Assembly: GCF_000716435.1 (NCBI RefSeq)
Contig: NZ_JNWO01000008.1
Location: 383,196 to 447,195, forward strand
Length of the DNA: 64,000 nucleotides
Reading direction: 5' to 3'
DNA from: Streptomyces xylophagus
GTDB taxonomy: Bacteria; Actinomycetota; Actinomycetes; Streptomycetales; Streptomycetaceae
Position numbers and translations under genes: made by a program. The notes under the pieces were generated by a model that was not told the origin of the DNA, ran no database searches, and saw nothing but the letters and a program-made list of their open reading frames with translations. Positions within the stretch are counted from its first letter, which is position 1. Every line of letters starts with the position of its first letter. Positions 25,145-32,930 of the stretch are shown here, in pieces.

Positions 25145-25744
25145 ATGGCCCACATACGCGAGCGGTCCCTCCAGCACCCCCTCCCCGAGCTGAACGGTCA
25201 CGGACTGCGGCTGCGCCCCTGGGACGCCGACGACGACACCGATGTCGCCGACTGGCTGCGCGGAGTGTCCGACACCGAGTTCCAGCGCTGGAACACCCCG
25301 CTGCGGCCGATCACGGACCTCACCGGCGCCCGCAACTCGCTCCGCTCCCGCGCCGAGAACGCGGAGGACGGCCTCAGCGCCTCGTTCTGCGTCACCGACG
25401 CGGCCGGCGGTACGACCCTCGGGCACATCGGCGTCAACGACATCGACCACATCGTCCGCGTCGCCCGCGTCGGCTACTGGACCCTCCCCGAGGCCCGCGG
25501 CCGGCACGTCGCCTCCCGCGCCCTCACCCTCGCCGCCCGCTGGGCCCTCACCGACCTGGGCCTGCACCGCCTCGAACTGGGCCACGCCCTCGGCCACGAC
25601 GCCTCCTGCCACATCGCCGAACGCTGCGGCTTCCCGGCCGAGGGAACACTGCGCGGGGCGATGTTCGAGGCGGGCCGACGCGACGCGTTCCGCGACGTAC
25701 ACCTGCACGGCCGCCTCGCGACGGACCCGGAGGTGAAAGCGTGA
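25145..25744 (+). CDS. GNAT family N-acetyltransferase (RimJ/RimL type)
   Basis: A 199-residue acetyltransferase. The GNAT fold is visible with LRLRPWDADDD at the start, GYWTLPEARGRHVASRALTLAARWAL near 119-144 (the acetyl-CoA-binding A motif, RGRHVA) and CHIAERCGFPAEGTLR near 158-173. It acetylates an amine, possibly a protein N-terminus, or an antibiotic; target unknown. Starts 12 bases after the DUF35 gene and its stop overlaps the next gene by four bases (GTGA). Confidence 0.8.
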   Translation: MAHIRERSLQHPLPELNGHGLRLRPWDADDDTDVADWLRGVSDTEFQRWNTPLRPITDLTGARNSLRSRAENAEDGLSASFCVTDAAGGTTLGHIGVNDIDHIVRVARVGYWTLPEARGRHVASRALTLAARWALTDLGLHRLELGHALGHDASCHIAERCGFPAEGTLRGAMFEAGRRDAFRDVHLHGRLATDPEVKA

Positions 25745-26619
25745 CGGCCGACGCCTGGCACCTCACCGAGGACCTGGACCAATTCCTCACCCGGGCAGGG
25801 GAGTTCCTGCGTTCCCGCCCGGCGCTGCACACGGTCCCGCTGACGGTGACGGGCGCGCTGCGCGGACGCGGGCTGCACCTGTACGGCGAGGGAACCCCGG
25901 TCTTCGGCGCGCTGGAACGAGACGGCGCCGTAAGGGCGGCCTTCTTCCGCACACCCCCGGGCCGCCTGATGCTCACCGCCCTCAGCACTGGGGAGGCCAC
26001 CGCGCTGGCGGCCCAACTGGCCGCCCGAGGCGACGAGTTGCCGGGCGTCATGAGTGAACGGGACACGGCGTCGGCCTTCGCGGAGGCGTGGGCGCGACGG
26101 ACGGGATCCGCACCCGAGCTCCACGCGCGCCAACGCCTCTACCGCCTCGGCGAATTGACGATCCCGGGGCCCGTTCCGCCGGGCCGCCCGAGAGTCGCGA
26201 CGGCAAAGGATCGCGAACAACTCATGTGCTGGTACGTCGAGTTCGCGAAGGCCATCGGCGAGAGCGGCACCTCGCAGGACCCCGGCGAGTGGGCCGACTT
26301 CCGGATCGCGTACGGCGGGATCACGCTCTGGGAGACGCCGGACGGTACGCCGGTGTCCATGGCCGGGCTCACGACGAAGGTGGCCGGACAGATCCGGGTA
26401 GCCCCCGTCTACACCCCCGCGGACCTCAGGGGCCGGGGCTACGCCGGTGCGGTCACGGTCGAGGTCAGCAGGATGGCGAGGGCGGCGGGCGCGCAGGAGG
26501 TCCTGCTGTTCACGGACCTGGCCAACCCGACGAGCAACGCCCTGTACCAACGGATCGGGTACCGCCCGGTGGCGGACTTCGCGGGCTACGACTTCCACCC
26601 CGCCTCGGCTCCGAGGTGA
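25741..26619 (+). CDS. GNAT family N-acetyltransferase
   Basis: A 292-residue protein whose last 130 residues form a GNAT domain with VAPVYTPADLRGRGYAGAVTVEVSRMA near 219-245 (RGRGYA is the acetyl-CoA loop) and LFTDLANPTSNALYQRIGYRPV near 257-278. The first 150 residues resemble the unclassified N-terminal part seen in other actinobacterial two-part GNATs. Overlaps the preceding GNAT gene by four bases, so they are coupled, but they are not close paralogues. Function unknown. Confidence 0.8.
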   Translation: MTADAWHLTEDLDQFLTRAGEFLRSRPALHTVPLTVTGALRGRGLHLYGEGTPVFGALERDGAVRAAFFRTPPGRLMLTALSTGEATALAAQLAARGDELPGVMSERDTASAFAEAWARRTGSAPELHARQRLYRLGELTIPGPVPPGRPRVATAKDREQLMCWYVEFAKAIGESGTSQDPGEWADFRIAYGGITLWETPDGTPVSMAGLTTKVAGQIRVAPVYTPADLRGRGYAGAVTVEVSRMARAAGAQEVLLFTDLANPTSNALYQRIGYRPVADFAGYDFHPASAPR

Positions 26620-26629
26620 TACTCACCCC

Positions 26630-27316
26630 ATGGCAACGGGATCAGGATCGGGAACGAATCTCCACGAACTGTTGAAGTCACTACGGGTATGGGCCCCGGA
26701 GGTGACCAAGCTGCCGCCGCTGGACCCGGCCACGGCTCCGGACACCCCCCTGCCCCTCTTCACCACCTGGTTCGCGGAGGCGGTGGCGGCGGGGGAGACC
26801 GAGCCGCACGTGATGTCCCTCGCGACAACGGACGCCGACGGTCTCCCGGACGCGCGGATCGTGATGCTGCACGGCGCGGACGAGCAGGGCTGGTCCTTCG
26901 CGACCCACGCCACGAGCCGCAAGGGCCACCAACTGAAGGCCGTCGCCTACGCCGCCCTCACCTTCTACTGGCCCCGCCTAGGCCGCCAGGTCCGCCTACG
27001 AGGCCCGGTCGTCCCAGCCACCCCGGCCGAATCCCGGTCCGACCTCCACGCCCACTCCACCGGCGCCCTCGCAGCGGCCCTGACCGGCCACCAGAGCGAA
27101 CCTCTCTCGTCCCTGGCCGAGTTGAAACAGACCTCCGAAACAGCCTGGGAACTGGCCCAACAGCAGCCACAGACCCCGGTCCCGTCCTGGACCCTCTACC
27201 GCGTACTCCCCGACGAGATCGAGTTCTTCCAGGGAGACGCCCTACGACGACACGTGCGCCTGCGTTATATCCGGGAGGGAGATGGAGGCTGGTCGAAGGG
27301 GTTGCTCTGGCCCTGA
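26630..27316 (+). CDS. pyridoxamine-phosphate oxidase family protein
   Basis: A 228-residue FMN split-barrel protein of the pyridoxine/pyridoxamine 5'-phosphate oxidase type: PDARIVMLHGADEQGWSFATH near 74-94, SRKGHQL, LTFYWPRLGRQVRLRG near 114-129, and the C-terminal region ending VRLRYIREGDGGWSKGLLWP, which matches the PdxH C-terminal dimerisation segment. It could make pyridoxal phosphate, but the family also holds F420- or FMN-linked reductases in actinobacteria, so the specific reaction is open. Ten bases downstream of the GNAT gene. The gene is followed by the long inverted-repeat region. Confidence 0.75.
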   Translation: MATGSGSGTNLHELLKSLRVWAPEVTKLPPLDPATAPDTPLPLFTTWFAEAVAAGETEPHVMSLATTDADGLPDARIVMLHGADEQGWSFATHATSRKGHQLKAVAYAALTFYWPRLGRQVRLRGPVVPATPAESRSDLHAHSTGALAAALTGHQSEPLSSLAELKQTSETAWELAQQQPQTPVPSWTLYRVLPDEIEFFQGDALRRHVRLRYIREGDGGWSKGLLWP

Positions 27317-27332
27317 GCCGGCGGAGGTTGCT

Positions 27333-27603
27333 GTTGGGCCGCCCGCTTCTTTGTCAGTGTCGGGTGTGCGTGAGCCGTGTAAAGGGCGCTCCCTGCGGTC
27401 GCGTCGGCTGCGCCGATTCCGCTTCGCTCCACCCTTGACTCGTCTCACGCAAACCCGTGTGAGAAGCGAGCGGGCGGCCCGGAGGGATGGGTGGCCCGGG
27501 CATACATCCCCTTGCCTGAGCTACGTCGTGGGCCGGTGTGGTGGGGGCGCGTTCGCGTCTCGCCTGCACGCCGGGTGGGCTTAGCGGCCAACGGCCGGTG
27601 GGG
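27333..27603 (+). repeat. dispersed repeat arm, copy 1 (left arm)
   Basis: About 270 bases, beginning GTTGGGCCGCCCGCTTCT and ending GGCCAACGGCCGGTGGGG. It is highly similar, in the same orientation, to 63587-63858 and, inverted, to 27904-28232. Confidence 0.85.
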
Positions 27604-27727
27604 ACATCCGCATTGAGAGGGGATGCGGGTGATGGGTGGAGGCTCCGGGCCGGGGGTGGGGCCGGGTGGTGGTCCGGCGGTGGCCTGAAGCTGCCGGTGG
27701 CCCCTCCCCGGGGGTACCGGTCCGCCG

Positions 27728-27760
27728 AAGTGTGACAGTCGGCGCGAAAGTGTCACACTT
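27728..27760. repeat. perfect inverted repeat AAGTGTGACA / TGTCACACTT
   Basis: 10-bp arms with a 13-base spacer within the centre of the repeat element; could be an operator or a cruciform/terminator. Confidence 0.7.
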
Positions 27761-27809
27761 TGCAGCCCGACTCCCCGACTCCCCGACTCCCCGACCACCC
27801 TCTCCGGAA

Positions 27810-27881
27810 GCTGGGGTCATTTGTAACCAGTCAACTAGTTGGTCAGTGGTTAGTCTGTCCTACAGCTTCCAGCGACCCCCC
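27810..27881. repeat. conserved core of the repeat element, copy 1
   Basis: About 70 bases running from GCTGGGGTCATTTGTAACC to CTTCCAGCGACCCCC, with the near-palindrome AACCAGTCAACTAGTTGG inside. A diverged match lies at 63904-63974 next to the third arm copy. Confidence 0.6.
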
Positions 27882-27903
27882 CGCCTCGCCCCACTCCACT
27901 CCA

Positions 27904-28232
27904 CCCCACCGGCCGTTGGCCGCTGAGCCGACCCGGCGTGCTGGCGAGGCGCGAGGGCGTGCCATCCACCGGGCATTGGCCGCTGAGCCGACCCGGCGTG
28001 CTGGCGAGGCGCTGACGCGTCCCGGGACACCGGCCCGGGGCGTAGTTCAGGTAGGGGGATGTGTGCCTGGCCACCCGTTCTTTCGGGCCGCTCGCTCGCT
28101 TCTCTCACGGGCTGGAGCGGGTCGAGTCAAGGGTGGAGCGGAGCGGAATCGGCGTAGCCGACGCGACCGTAGGGAGCGCCCTTTACTCGGGGCGTGGAAG
28201 CCCGACACTGGCTGAGAAGCGAGTGGCCCAAC
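27904..28232 (-). repeat. dispersed repeat arm, copy 2 (right arm, inverted)
   Basis: Inverted relative to copy 1. It is longer because a 60-base unit is duplicated: an identical 36-base segment (TTGGCCGCTGAGCCG...) occurs at 27916-27951 and 27976-28011. Confidence 0.85.
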
Positions 28233-28291
28233 AGCAACTGGTGAGCGGCCTTGGCGTCAGCGCCCCGTGCGGCAACCCCAACCCCCTGAAC

Positions 28292-29464
28292 TCAGCCCCG
28301 GCCCAACACCACCGTCCCCGAGGAGCAGAACCAGCCACCCGTTCCGGAGGCGACTCCGAGGCGCGGCAACTCTCCGTCTCCGCCGGTCACTTGTCGCGCG
28401 CCGGCCTCTCCGCGGAGTTGCCGTACCGCCTCCACCAGCAGGAACAGGCCCCGCATTCCGGGGTGTTGGGCCGACAGGCCGCCCCCGTCCGTGTTCACGG
28501 GGAGTTCTCCGCCCGACACCCGCAGGCGTCCCTTCTCCACGAAGGCTCCTCCCTCGCCCTTCGCGCAGAAACCGAGGTCCTCCAGCGTCACCAACGTCAT
28601 GTAGGTGAACGCGTCGTAGATCTCGGCGAAGTCGATCTCCTCCGGGCGGACCCCGGCCCGTGCGAAGGCGAGGCGGCCGCTCACCGCCGCCGGGGACACC
28701 GTGAAGTCGGGCCACTCGGACATCGCGGCGTGGGAGACGGACTCCCCGGTGCCGAGTACCCAGATCGGTGCGGTACGGCAGTCCTGTACGTACTCCTCGG
28801 CGGCCAGGAGTACCGCCGCGCCGCCGTCGGACCGTATGCAGCAGTGGAGTTTGGTGAAGGGGTCGGCGATCATCGGGCCGGAGAGGACATCGTCCACGGT
28901 GATCGGGTCGCGGAACATCGCCTCGGGGTTGAGGGCGGCGTTGGCGCGGGCCTGTACCGCCACCTCCGCCAACTGCTCGATCGTCGTGCCGAATTCGAGC
29001 ATGTGGCGGCGCGCGGCCATCGCGTACTTGGCGATCAGCGTGTGGCCGTAGGGGACTTCGAACTGGAGCGGGCCCCGCGCGCCGAAGGAGAGGTTGCCGG
29101 TTCGGCGGCCGGCCTTGATGTCGGCGCGGGCCGTGGAGCCGTAGACCAGCAGAACTGCGTTCGCGTGGCCCGCCGCTATCGCGTCCGCCGCGTGGGCCGC
29201 CATGACCTCCCAGGTCGAGCCGCCCACCGCCGTCGAGTCCACCCAGGTGGGGCGCAGGCCCAGGTACTCGGCCACCTCGACGGGGGGCAGCGTACCGAGG
29301 CCCGCCGACGCGAAGCCGTCCACCACGCCCCGGTCCAGGCCCGCGTCCGCCAGTGCGCGGCGGGCCGCCTGGGCGTGCAGGGCGTAGGGGGTCATGTCGT
29401 CCACGCGTCCGCAGTCGGACAGCGCCACGCCCACCACGGCGACCTTGCGGCTCCCCGGTGTCAT
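28292..29464 (-). CDS. thiolase-like lipid-transfer protein (Ltp type)
   Basis: A 390-residue member of the SCP-x/Ltp thiolase-like family. Conserved landmarks: GGSTWEVMAAHAADAIAAG near 81-99, LHCCIRSDGGAAVLLA, AEIYDAFTYMTLVTLEDLGFC, and LPVNTDGGGLSAQHPGMRG. The nucleophilic cysteine of ordinary thiolases, expected near residue 85, is absent (Thr-Trp-Glu). Family knowledge: Ltp2-type members lacking it act as retro-aldolases with a DUF35 partner in steroid side-chain removal. The start is the ATG with GGAGGAGG upstream. Divergent from the acyl-CoA dehydrogenase at 29541, sharing the operator at 29508. Confidence 0.85.
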   Translation of the reverse strand: MTPGSRKVAVVGVALSDCGRVDDMTPYALHAQAARRALADAGLDRGVVDGFASAGLGTLPPVEVAEYLGLRPTWVDSTAVGGSTWEVMAAHAADAIAAGHANAVLLVYGSTARADIKAGRRTGNLSFGARGPLQFEVPYGHTLIAKYAMAARRHMLEFGTTIEQLAEVAVQARANAALNPEAMFRDPITVDDVLSGPMIADPFTKLHCCIRSDGGAAVLLAAEEYVQDCRTAPIWVLGTGESVSHAAMSEWPDFTVSPAAVSGRLAFARAGVRPEEIDFAEIYDAFTYMTLVTLEDLGFCAKGEGGAFVEKGRLRVSGGELPVNTDGGGLSAQHPGMRGLFLLVEAVRQLRGEAGARQVTGGDGELPRLGVASGTGGWFCSSGTVVLGRG

Positions 29465-29507
29465 GAGGCGCCTCCTCCCTCTGTGCATATCGTGCCCGGA
29501 CTCCTAA

Positions 29508-29524
29508 TATGACGGACCGTCAGA
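29508..29524. promoter_or_regulatory. operator palindrome TATGACG-GAC-CGTCAGA
   Basis: One mismatch from consensus. It lies between the divergent thiolase and acyl-CoA dehydrogenase genes and touches a TAATAT hexamer (29505-29510) that could be a -10 element. Confidence 0.8.
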
Positions 29525-29540
29525 TCTGGAGGGAAGTGTC

Positions 29541-30731
29541 ATGGACGCCAGCTTCACCGCCGAGCAGGACGAGATCCGCCGTACCCTCCGCGAACTCCTC
29601 ACCAAGCGCTGCGGGCCGGAACGCCTCCGCACCGCTCTCGACAGCCCCGCCGGGCACGATCCCGTGCTGTGGACCGCCCTCGCCGATCAGCTCGGCCTGC
29701 CGGGGCTCGCGCTTCCGGAGGCCTACGGCGGGGTCGGTTGTACGTCCACCGAACTGGCCCTGGCCTGTGAGGAGACAGGGCGTTTTCTCGCGCCCTCTCC
29801 GCTCCTCGCCACCGCCGTTCTCGTCGCTCCGCTCGTGCTCGCCTTCGGGAGTGAAAGCCAGCGCGCCCGGCTGTTGCCCCGTGTCGCCGCCGGGTCCCTG
29901 ACCGCCGCCCTCGCCGTACCCGGCACCGCACTCACCACCGCCCTCACCCTCACCGGCGACAACGACGGGGAGTGGGCGGGGGGCGGGCGTGCGGGTGGGG
30001 TGCAGGCCCGGAGGGAGGGGGAGGACGGGTGGCGGTTGTACGGGCAGGTCGAGCAGGTTCTCGACGGGCACAGTGCCGACTTGCTGCTCGTTGCCGCCCA
30101 CACCGGGGGGTTCGCCCGGTCGCGGATCTTGTTGTTCCTGGTTGCGGGGGATGCCGGCGGGCTCGTACGGACTCGGCAGACCGCACTTGACGCGACCCGG
30201 CCGCAGGCGCGGCTCGAACTGCGGGACGTAGAAGCTGAGTTGCTCGGTGCCGACGACAGTCCTCTCGTCCTGCGGGAGCTCTCCGCGCTCGGTGACACCG
30301 TCGCCGCCGTGCTCGCCGCCGAGGCCGTGGGGGCCGCCGACCGTGTGGTGGAGCGGACCGTTCAACACGTCAAGCAGCGTGAGCAGTTCGGGCGGGCGAT
30401 CGGGTCGTTCCAGGCGGTGAAGCACCGGTTGGCCGATGTGTATGTGCAGGTCCAGGCGGCCAAGTCGGCCGCCTACTACGCTGCTTGGGCGATCGGCAAC
30501 GGGGAGCGGGTCGGTGGGCTCGCCCTCGCTCAGGCCCTGGAGGCGTTGCGAGGGGCCGCCGCCGAGGGGATTCAGCTGCACGGCGGGATCGGCTTCACCT
30601 GGGAGCACGAGGCCCACCTGTACTTCAAGCGCGCCGCCGGTGACGAACTGCTCTTCGGGCCGGTGCACCGGCTGCGGGCGTACGCCGCCGAGGGCGCGCA
30701 TCTCTTCGAGAGCCGCGAGGTGACGGTGTGA
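29541..30731 (+). CDS. acyl-CoA dehydrogenase
   Basis: A 396-residue acyl-CoA dehydrogenase. Landmarks: ADQLGLPGLALPEAYGG near 47-63, AVKHRLADVYVQVQAAKSAAYYAAWA near 294-319, and the C-terminal signature IQLHGGIGFTWEHEAHLYFKR near 344-364. The middle domain is shortened and Gly/Arg-rich near 145-160 and lacks a clear WCQG-like FAD motif, as in the divergent FadE-type subunits that form heterotetramers in actinobacterial steroid pathways; a partner subunit may be needed (inference). Good ribosome-binding site GGAGGGA; coupled to the next gene through a GTGA overlap. Confidence 0.85.
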   Translation: MDASFTAEQDEIRRTLRELLTKRCGPERLRTALDSPAGHDPVLWTALADQLGLPGLALPEAYGGVGCTSTELALACEETGRFLAPSPLLATAVLVAPLVLAFGSESQRARLLPRVAAGSLTAALAVPGTALTTALTLTGDNDGEWAGGGRAGGVQARREGEDGWRLYGQVEQVLDGHSADLLLVAAHTGGFARSRILLFLVAGDAGGLVRTRQTALDATRPQARLELRDVEAELLGADDSPLVLRELSALGDTVAAVLAAEAVGAADRVVERTVQHVKQREQFGRAIGSFQAVKHRLADVYVQVQAAKSAAYYAAWAIGNGERVGGLALAQALEALRGAAAEGIQLHGGIGFTWEHEAHLYFKRAAGDELLFGPVHRLRAYAAEGAHLFESREVTV

Positions 30732-31213
30732 TCGGTGTGCGTGCGGTGCAGAAGGTGTCGTCGACCCGGGCGTTCGCGCGGATCGCCCCCCATGTCATTC
30801 CCGCTCTCGACCGGGCCGTGCACCGGCTCACGCGCGGGAAGGTGCTGCTCAGCGCGCAGATGCTGCCGGGGGTGATCCTGACCTCGACCGGTGCGCGGAG
30901 CGGACAGCTCCGCCACAGTCCCCTCGCCTGTATGCCGGTGGAGGACGGGTGGATTCTCATCGGGTCGAACTTCGGCCGTACCGGCAACCCCGCCTGGACG
31001 CACAACCTCCTCGCCCATCCCGACGCCGAGGTCAGTTGGAAAGGTGAGGAGATCCCGGTCAGCGCCCGGTTGTTGGAGGGGGAGGAGCGGGCCGAGGTGT
31101 GGAAGGCGGCGCTCGCCTTCTGGCCGCCGTATGCCACCTATCAGGCGCGGGTGGAGCGGGAGATCCGGCTGTTCCGGATCACACGCAGGGCAGGCGGTGG
31201 TCCACCGGAGTGA
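30728..31213 (+). CDS. nitroreductase/deazaflavin-dependent (DDN-type) oxidoreductase
   Basis: A 161-residue split-barrel protein of the F420-binding DDN family: VILTSTGARSGQLRHSPLACMP near 49-70, then WILIGSNFGRTGNPAWTHNLLAHPDAEVSWKG near 74-105. Relatives use reduced F420 to reduce quinones or nitro compounds. It overlaps the acyl-CoA dehydrogenase gene by four bases and so belongs to the regulon. The F420 needed could come from the fbiC pathway at 56.7 kb. Confidence 0.85.
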   Translation: MIGVRAVQKVSSTRAFARIAPHVIPALDRAVHRLTRGKVLLSAQMLPGVILTSTGARSGQLRHSPLACMPVEDGWILIGSNFGRTGNPAWTHNLLAHPDAEVSWKGEEIPVSARLLEGEERAEVWKAALAFWPPYATYQARVEREIRLFRITRRAGGGPPE

Positions 31214-31222
31214 ACCACCGCC
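31193..31222. terminator. hairpin at the end of the DDN gene
   Basis: GGCGGTGGT paired with ACCACCGCC around the stop codon, 9-bp stem with a 12-base loop, in the gap before the convergent TetR gene. Confidence 0.5.
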
Positions 31223-31258
31223 CGCGAGACAGGACTTGGGACCTGGAAGCAGAAACTG

Positions 31259-31906
31259 CTACTTCGTCGGCTTCTTGCCGGTCACGCCCAGGTGGACCAA
31301 CAGCGCCAGGTTCGGCTTGAGTTCAGCCTGCTTGACGCCCCACGTCTGGAAACCCTTCTGGTGCGAGGCGACCGCCGCGAGCATCGCGACCAGTGAACCG
31401 GCGACCGCCGCCGGGTTCACGTCCTTGTCGACCCGCCCCTTGGCCTGCAGTTCGGCGACCGCGTCCGAGAGGGAGTTGTTCACGGAGTTGAGGATCTTCA
31501 TGCGGATCTTGTAGAAGCGTTTGTCGCCCTCGGCCGCTCCGAGGTCGACGACCCGCAGGATCGCGTCGTTCTTGCGCCAGAACTCGAGGAATCCGTCCAC
31601 GAGTTCCTGCGCGGTGGTCCAGCCGGCCTTGCCGACCCAGGTCCGGCCGGCGAGCAACTCGGTCAACCCGGCGCCCTCCGTGGCCATTTGCTCCGCGATT
31701 TCCAGGACGGCGCCTTCGACGTCCGGGAAGTACTGGTAGAAGGTCGCGGGTGAAGTCCCCGCCTTCCGGGCGACATCGATGACTTTGACGTCCCGGTAAG
31801 GGGAGGAGCTGAGCATCTCGCTGAGGCAGTCGAGCAGCTTCTGCCGGGTCGCCTGCCCACGCCGGCCGGCCACGCGGCCGTCGACGGTACGCACTTGTCC
31901 TGTCAT
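31259..31906 (-). CDS. TetR family regulator, candidate repressor of the catabolic regulon
   Basis: A 215-residue TetR-type protein. Residues 20-65 carry the helix-turn-helix (KVIDVARKAGTSPATFYQYFPD; recognition helix near TSPATFYQYF). The rest is the helical ligand-binding domain, with FLEFWRKNDAILRVVDLGA near 107-125. It is the only TetR gene among the regulon's own genes; the other TetR, at 14030, has its own different operator. It is convergent with the acyl-CoA dehydrogenase/DDN unit and has only a half site (CGTCAG) at its own start. In actinobacteria such regulators often bind CoA thioesters. That it binds the TCTGACG palindrome is inference. Confidence 0.85.
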   Translation of the reverse strand: MTGQVRTVDGRVAGRRGQATRQKLLDCLSEMLSSSPYRDVKVIDVARKAGTSPATFYQYFPDVEGAVLEIAEQMATEGAGLTELLAGRTWVGKAGWTTAQELVDGFLEFWRKNDAILRVVDLGAAEGDKRFYKIRMKILNSVNNSLSDAVAELQAKGRVDKDVNPAAVAGSLVAMLAAVASHQKGFQTWGVKQAELKPNLALLVHLGVTGKKPTK

Positions 31907-32028
31907 GCCGTCAGCTTACCGAGGGGTGATCGGAGCGCGATTCGGCCGACTGCAAATGGGGTGCACGAGGGTCCAGAGGGTGGTGTGCCTGGTCTGCGGG
32001 GTGCGTGAGTCGCCGTTACTTTGACGGT

Positions 32029-32751
32029 ATGGCCGAAAACAGGGCATCCGCGTACGGAGAGGGCGTCCCCTGCTGGGTGGACGCGCAGCTTCCCGACGTG
32101 GAGGCGGGCAGGCGGTTCTACGGTGAGCTCTTCGGGTGGACCTTCGAGGAGGCGTACGGCGGCTCCGTGTGGGCCCGCAAGGACGGCGAGCCCGTCGCGG
32201 CGCTCGCCCACAAGACGGACGGGCGGATGCCGACCGTGTGGACGGTGTACTTCGCGACACCGGACGTGGTGCGGCTGACCGGGCGTATCCGGGCGGCCGG
32301 CGGGCAGGTCGTCATGGCGCCGATCGCCGTGGGGGAACTGGGCACGGCCGCCCTCGCCGCGGATGCGGAGGGTGCCGTCTTCGGGCTGTGGCAGGCGGCC
32401 CGGCACCCCGGTTTCGGGGTCCGGCACAAGACCGGCACCTTCGGCTGGGCCGAGCTGTACGCCCGTGACACCGAGGCCGCGAACACTTTCTACGGCGAAC
32501 TTTTCACAGACGCGCTCTTCGGACCGGAGGCCGTTCCCGACTTCGGGCGGGCGCCCGTCTCCGATGTGTTCCCGGTCGAGATGCCGCCGCATTTCCTCGT
32601 CCACTTCCGGGTCGAGGACATCGCGGCTGTTCTGGGGGCCGTGCACCGGCTCGGCGGGCGGGTCCAGGTTCCGCTCTTCGAGACGTCGTACGGAAAAGTG
32701 GCCGTCGTCACAGACAATCAAGGGGCGTCGTTCGCGCTGCTGCAACGCTGA
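32029..32751 (+). CDS. VOC family protein, two-module
   Basis: A 240-residue protein with two glyoxalase-fold modules, WVDAQLPDVEAGRRFYGELFGWTFEE near 16-41 and WAELYARDTEAANTFYGELF near 138-157. This arrangement is common in Streptomyces (27-kDa antigen Cfp30B-like) and the biochemical role is unknown. ATG at 32029 is preferred over an upstream in-frame start because the reading matches the domain beginning. Transcribed away from the TetR gene. Confidence 0.8.
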   Translation: MAENRASAYGEGVPCWVDAQLPDVEAGRRFYGELFGWTFEEAYGGSVWARKDGEPVAALAHKTDGRMPTVWTVYFATPDVVRLTGRIRAAGGQVVMAPIAVGELGTAALAADAEGAVFGLWQAARHPGFGVRHKTGTFGWAELYARDTEAANTFYGELFTDALFGPEAVPDFGRAPVSDVFPVEMPPHFLVHFRVEDIAAVLGAVHRLGGRVQVPLFETSYGKVAVVTDNQGASFALLQR

Positions 32752-32930
32752 CACCTGGACTTTTGTCCGTAGATATGTCGAGACACCCCGATTAGTCGCC
32801 GGGTTCGCAACCTGTGGCCAGGCCAGGAAGAATCAGGGTGCGTGCCGCCATGGCGGTGCGGTGGTGAGACGCTGCACGGGGTCGCGTACATACGTGGGTA
32901 CCGCGGCTCGTACGGGGAGGTGGCAGGCAA

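Larger units (their letters stand above)
27317..28291. other. 975-base gene-free region built from a long inverted repeat
   Basis: Holds two inverted arms (27333-27603 and 27904-28232), a central part with a perfect 10-bp hairpin (27728-27760), an 8-bp tandem repeat (CTCCCCGA, about 27771-27794), and a conserved core (27810-27881). The reading frames inside are arginine/proline-rich and shared between copies only because the DNA is repeated; I do not call them genes. Confidence 0.75.

Noticed and set aside
27771..27794. Short tandem repeat considered as the start of a CRISPR array
   Set aside because: Units of 8 bases with no spacers; no cas genes in the window.
27445..28215. Arg/Pro-rich frames in the inverted-repeat element (for example RPLAAEPTRRAGE)
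   Set aside because: They recur only because the DNA repeats; different frames are open in each copy and no ribosome-binding site or domain is present.
31900..31925. Possible TCTGACG operator at the TetR promoter (31.9 kb)
   Set aside because: Only the half CGTCAGC is present; the other half does not match, so I do not count it with the regulon sites.
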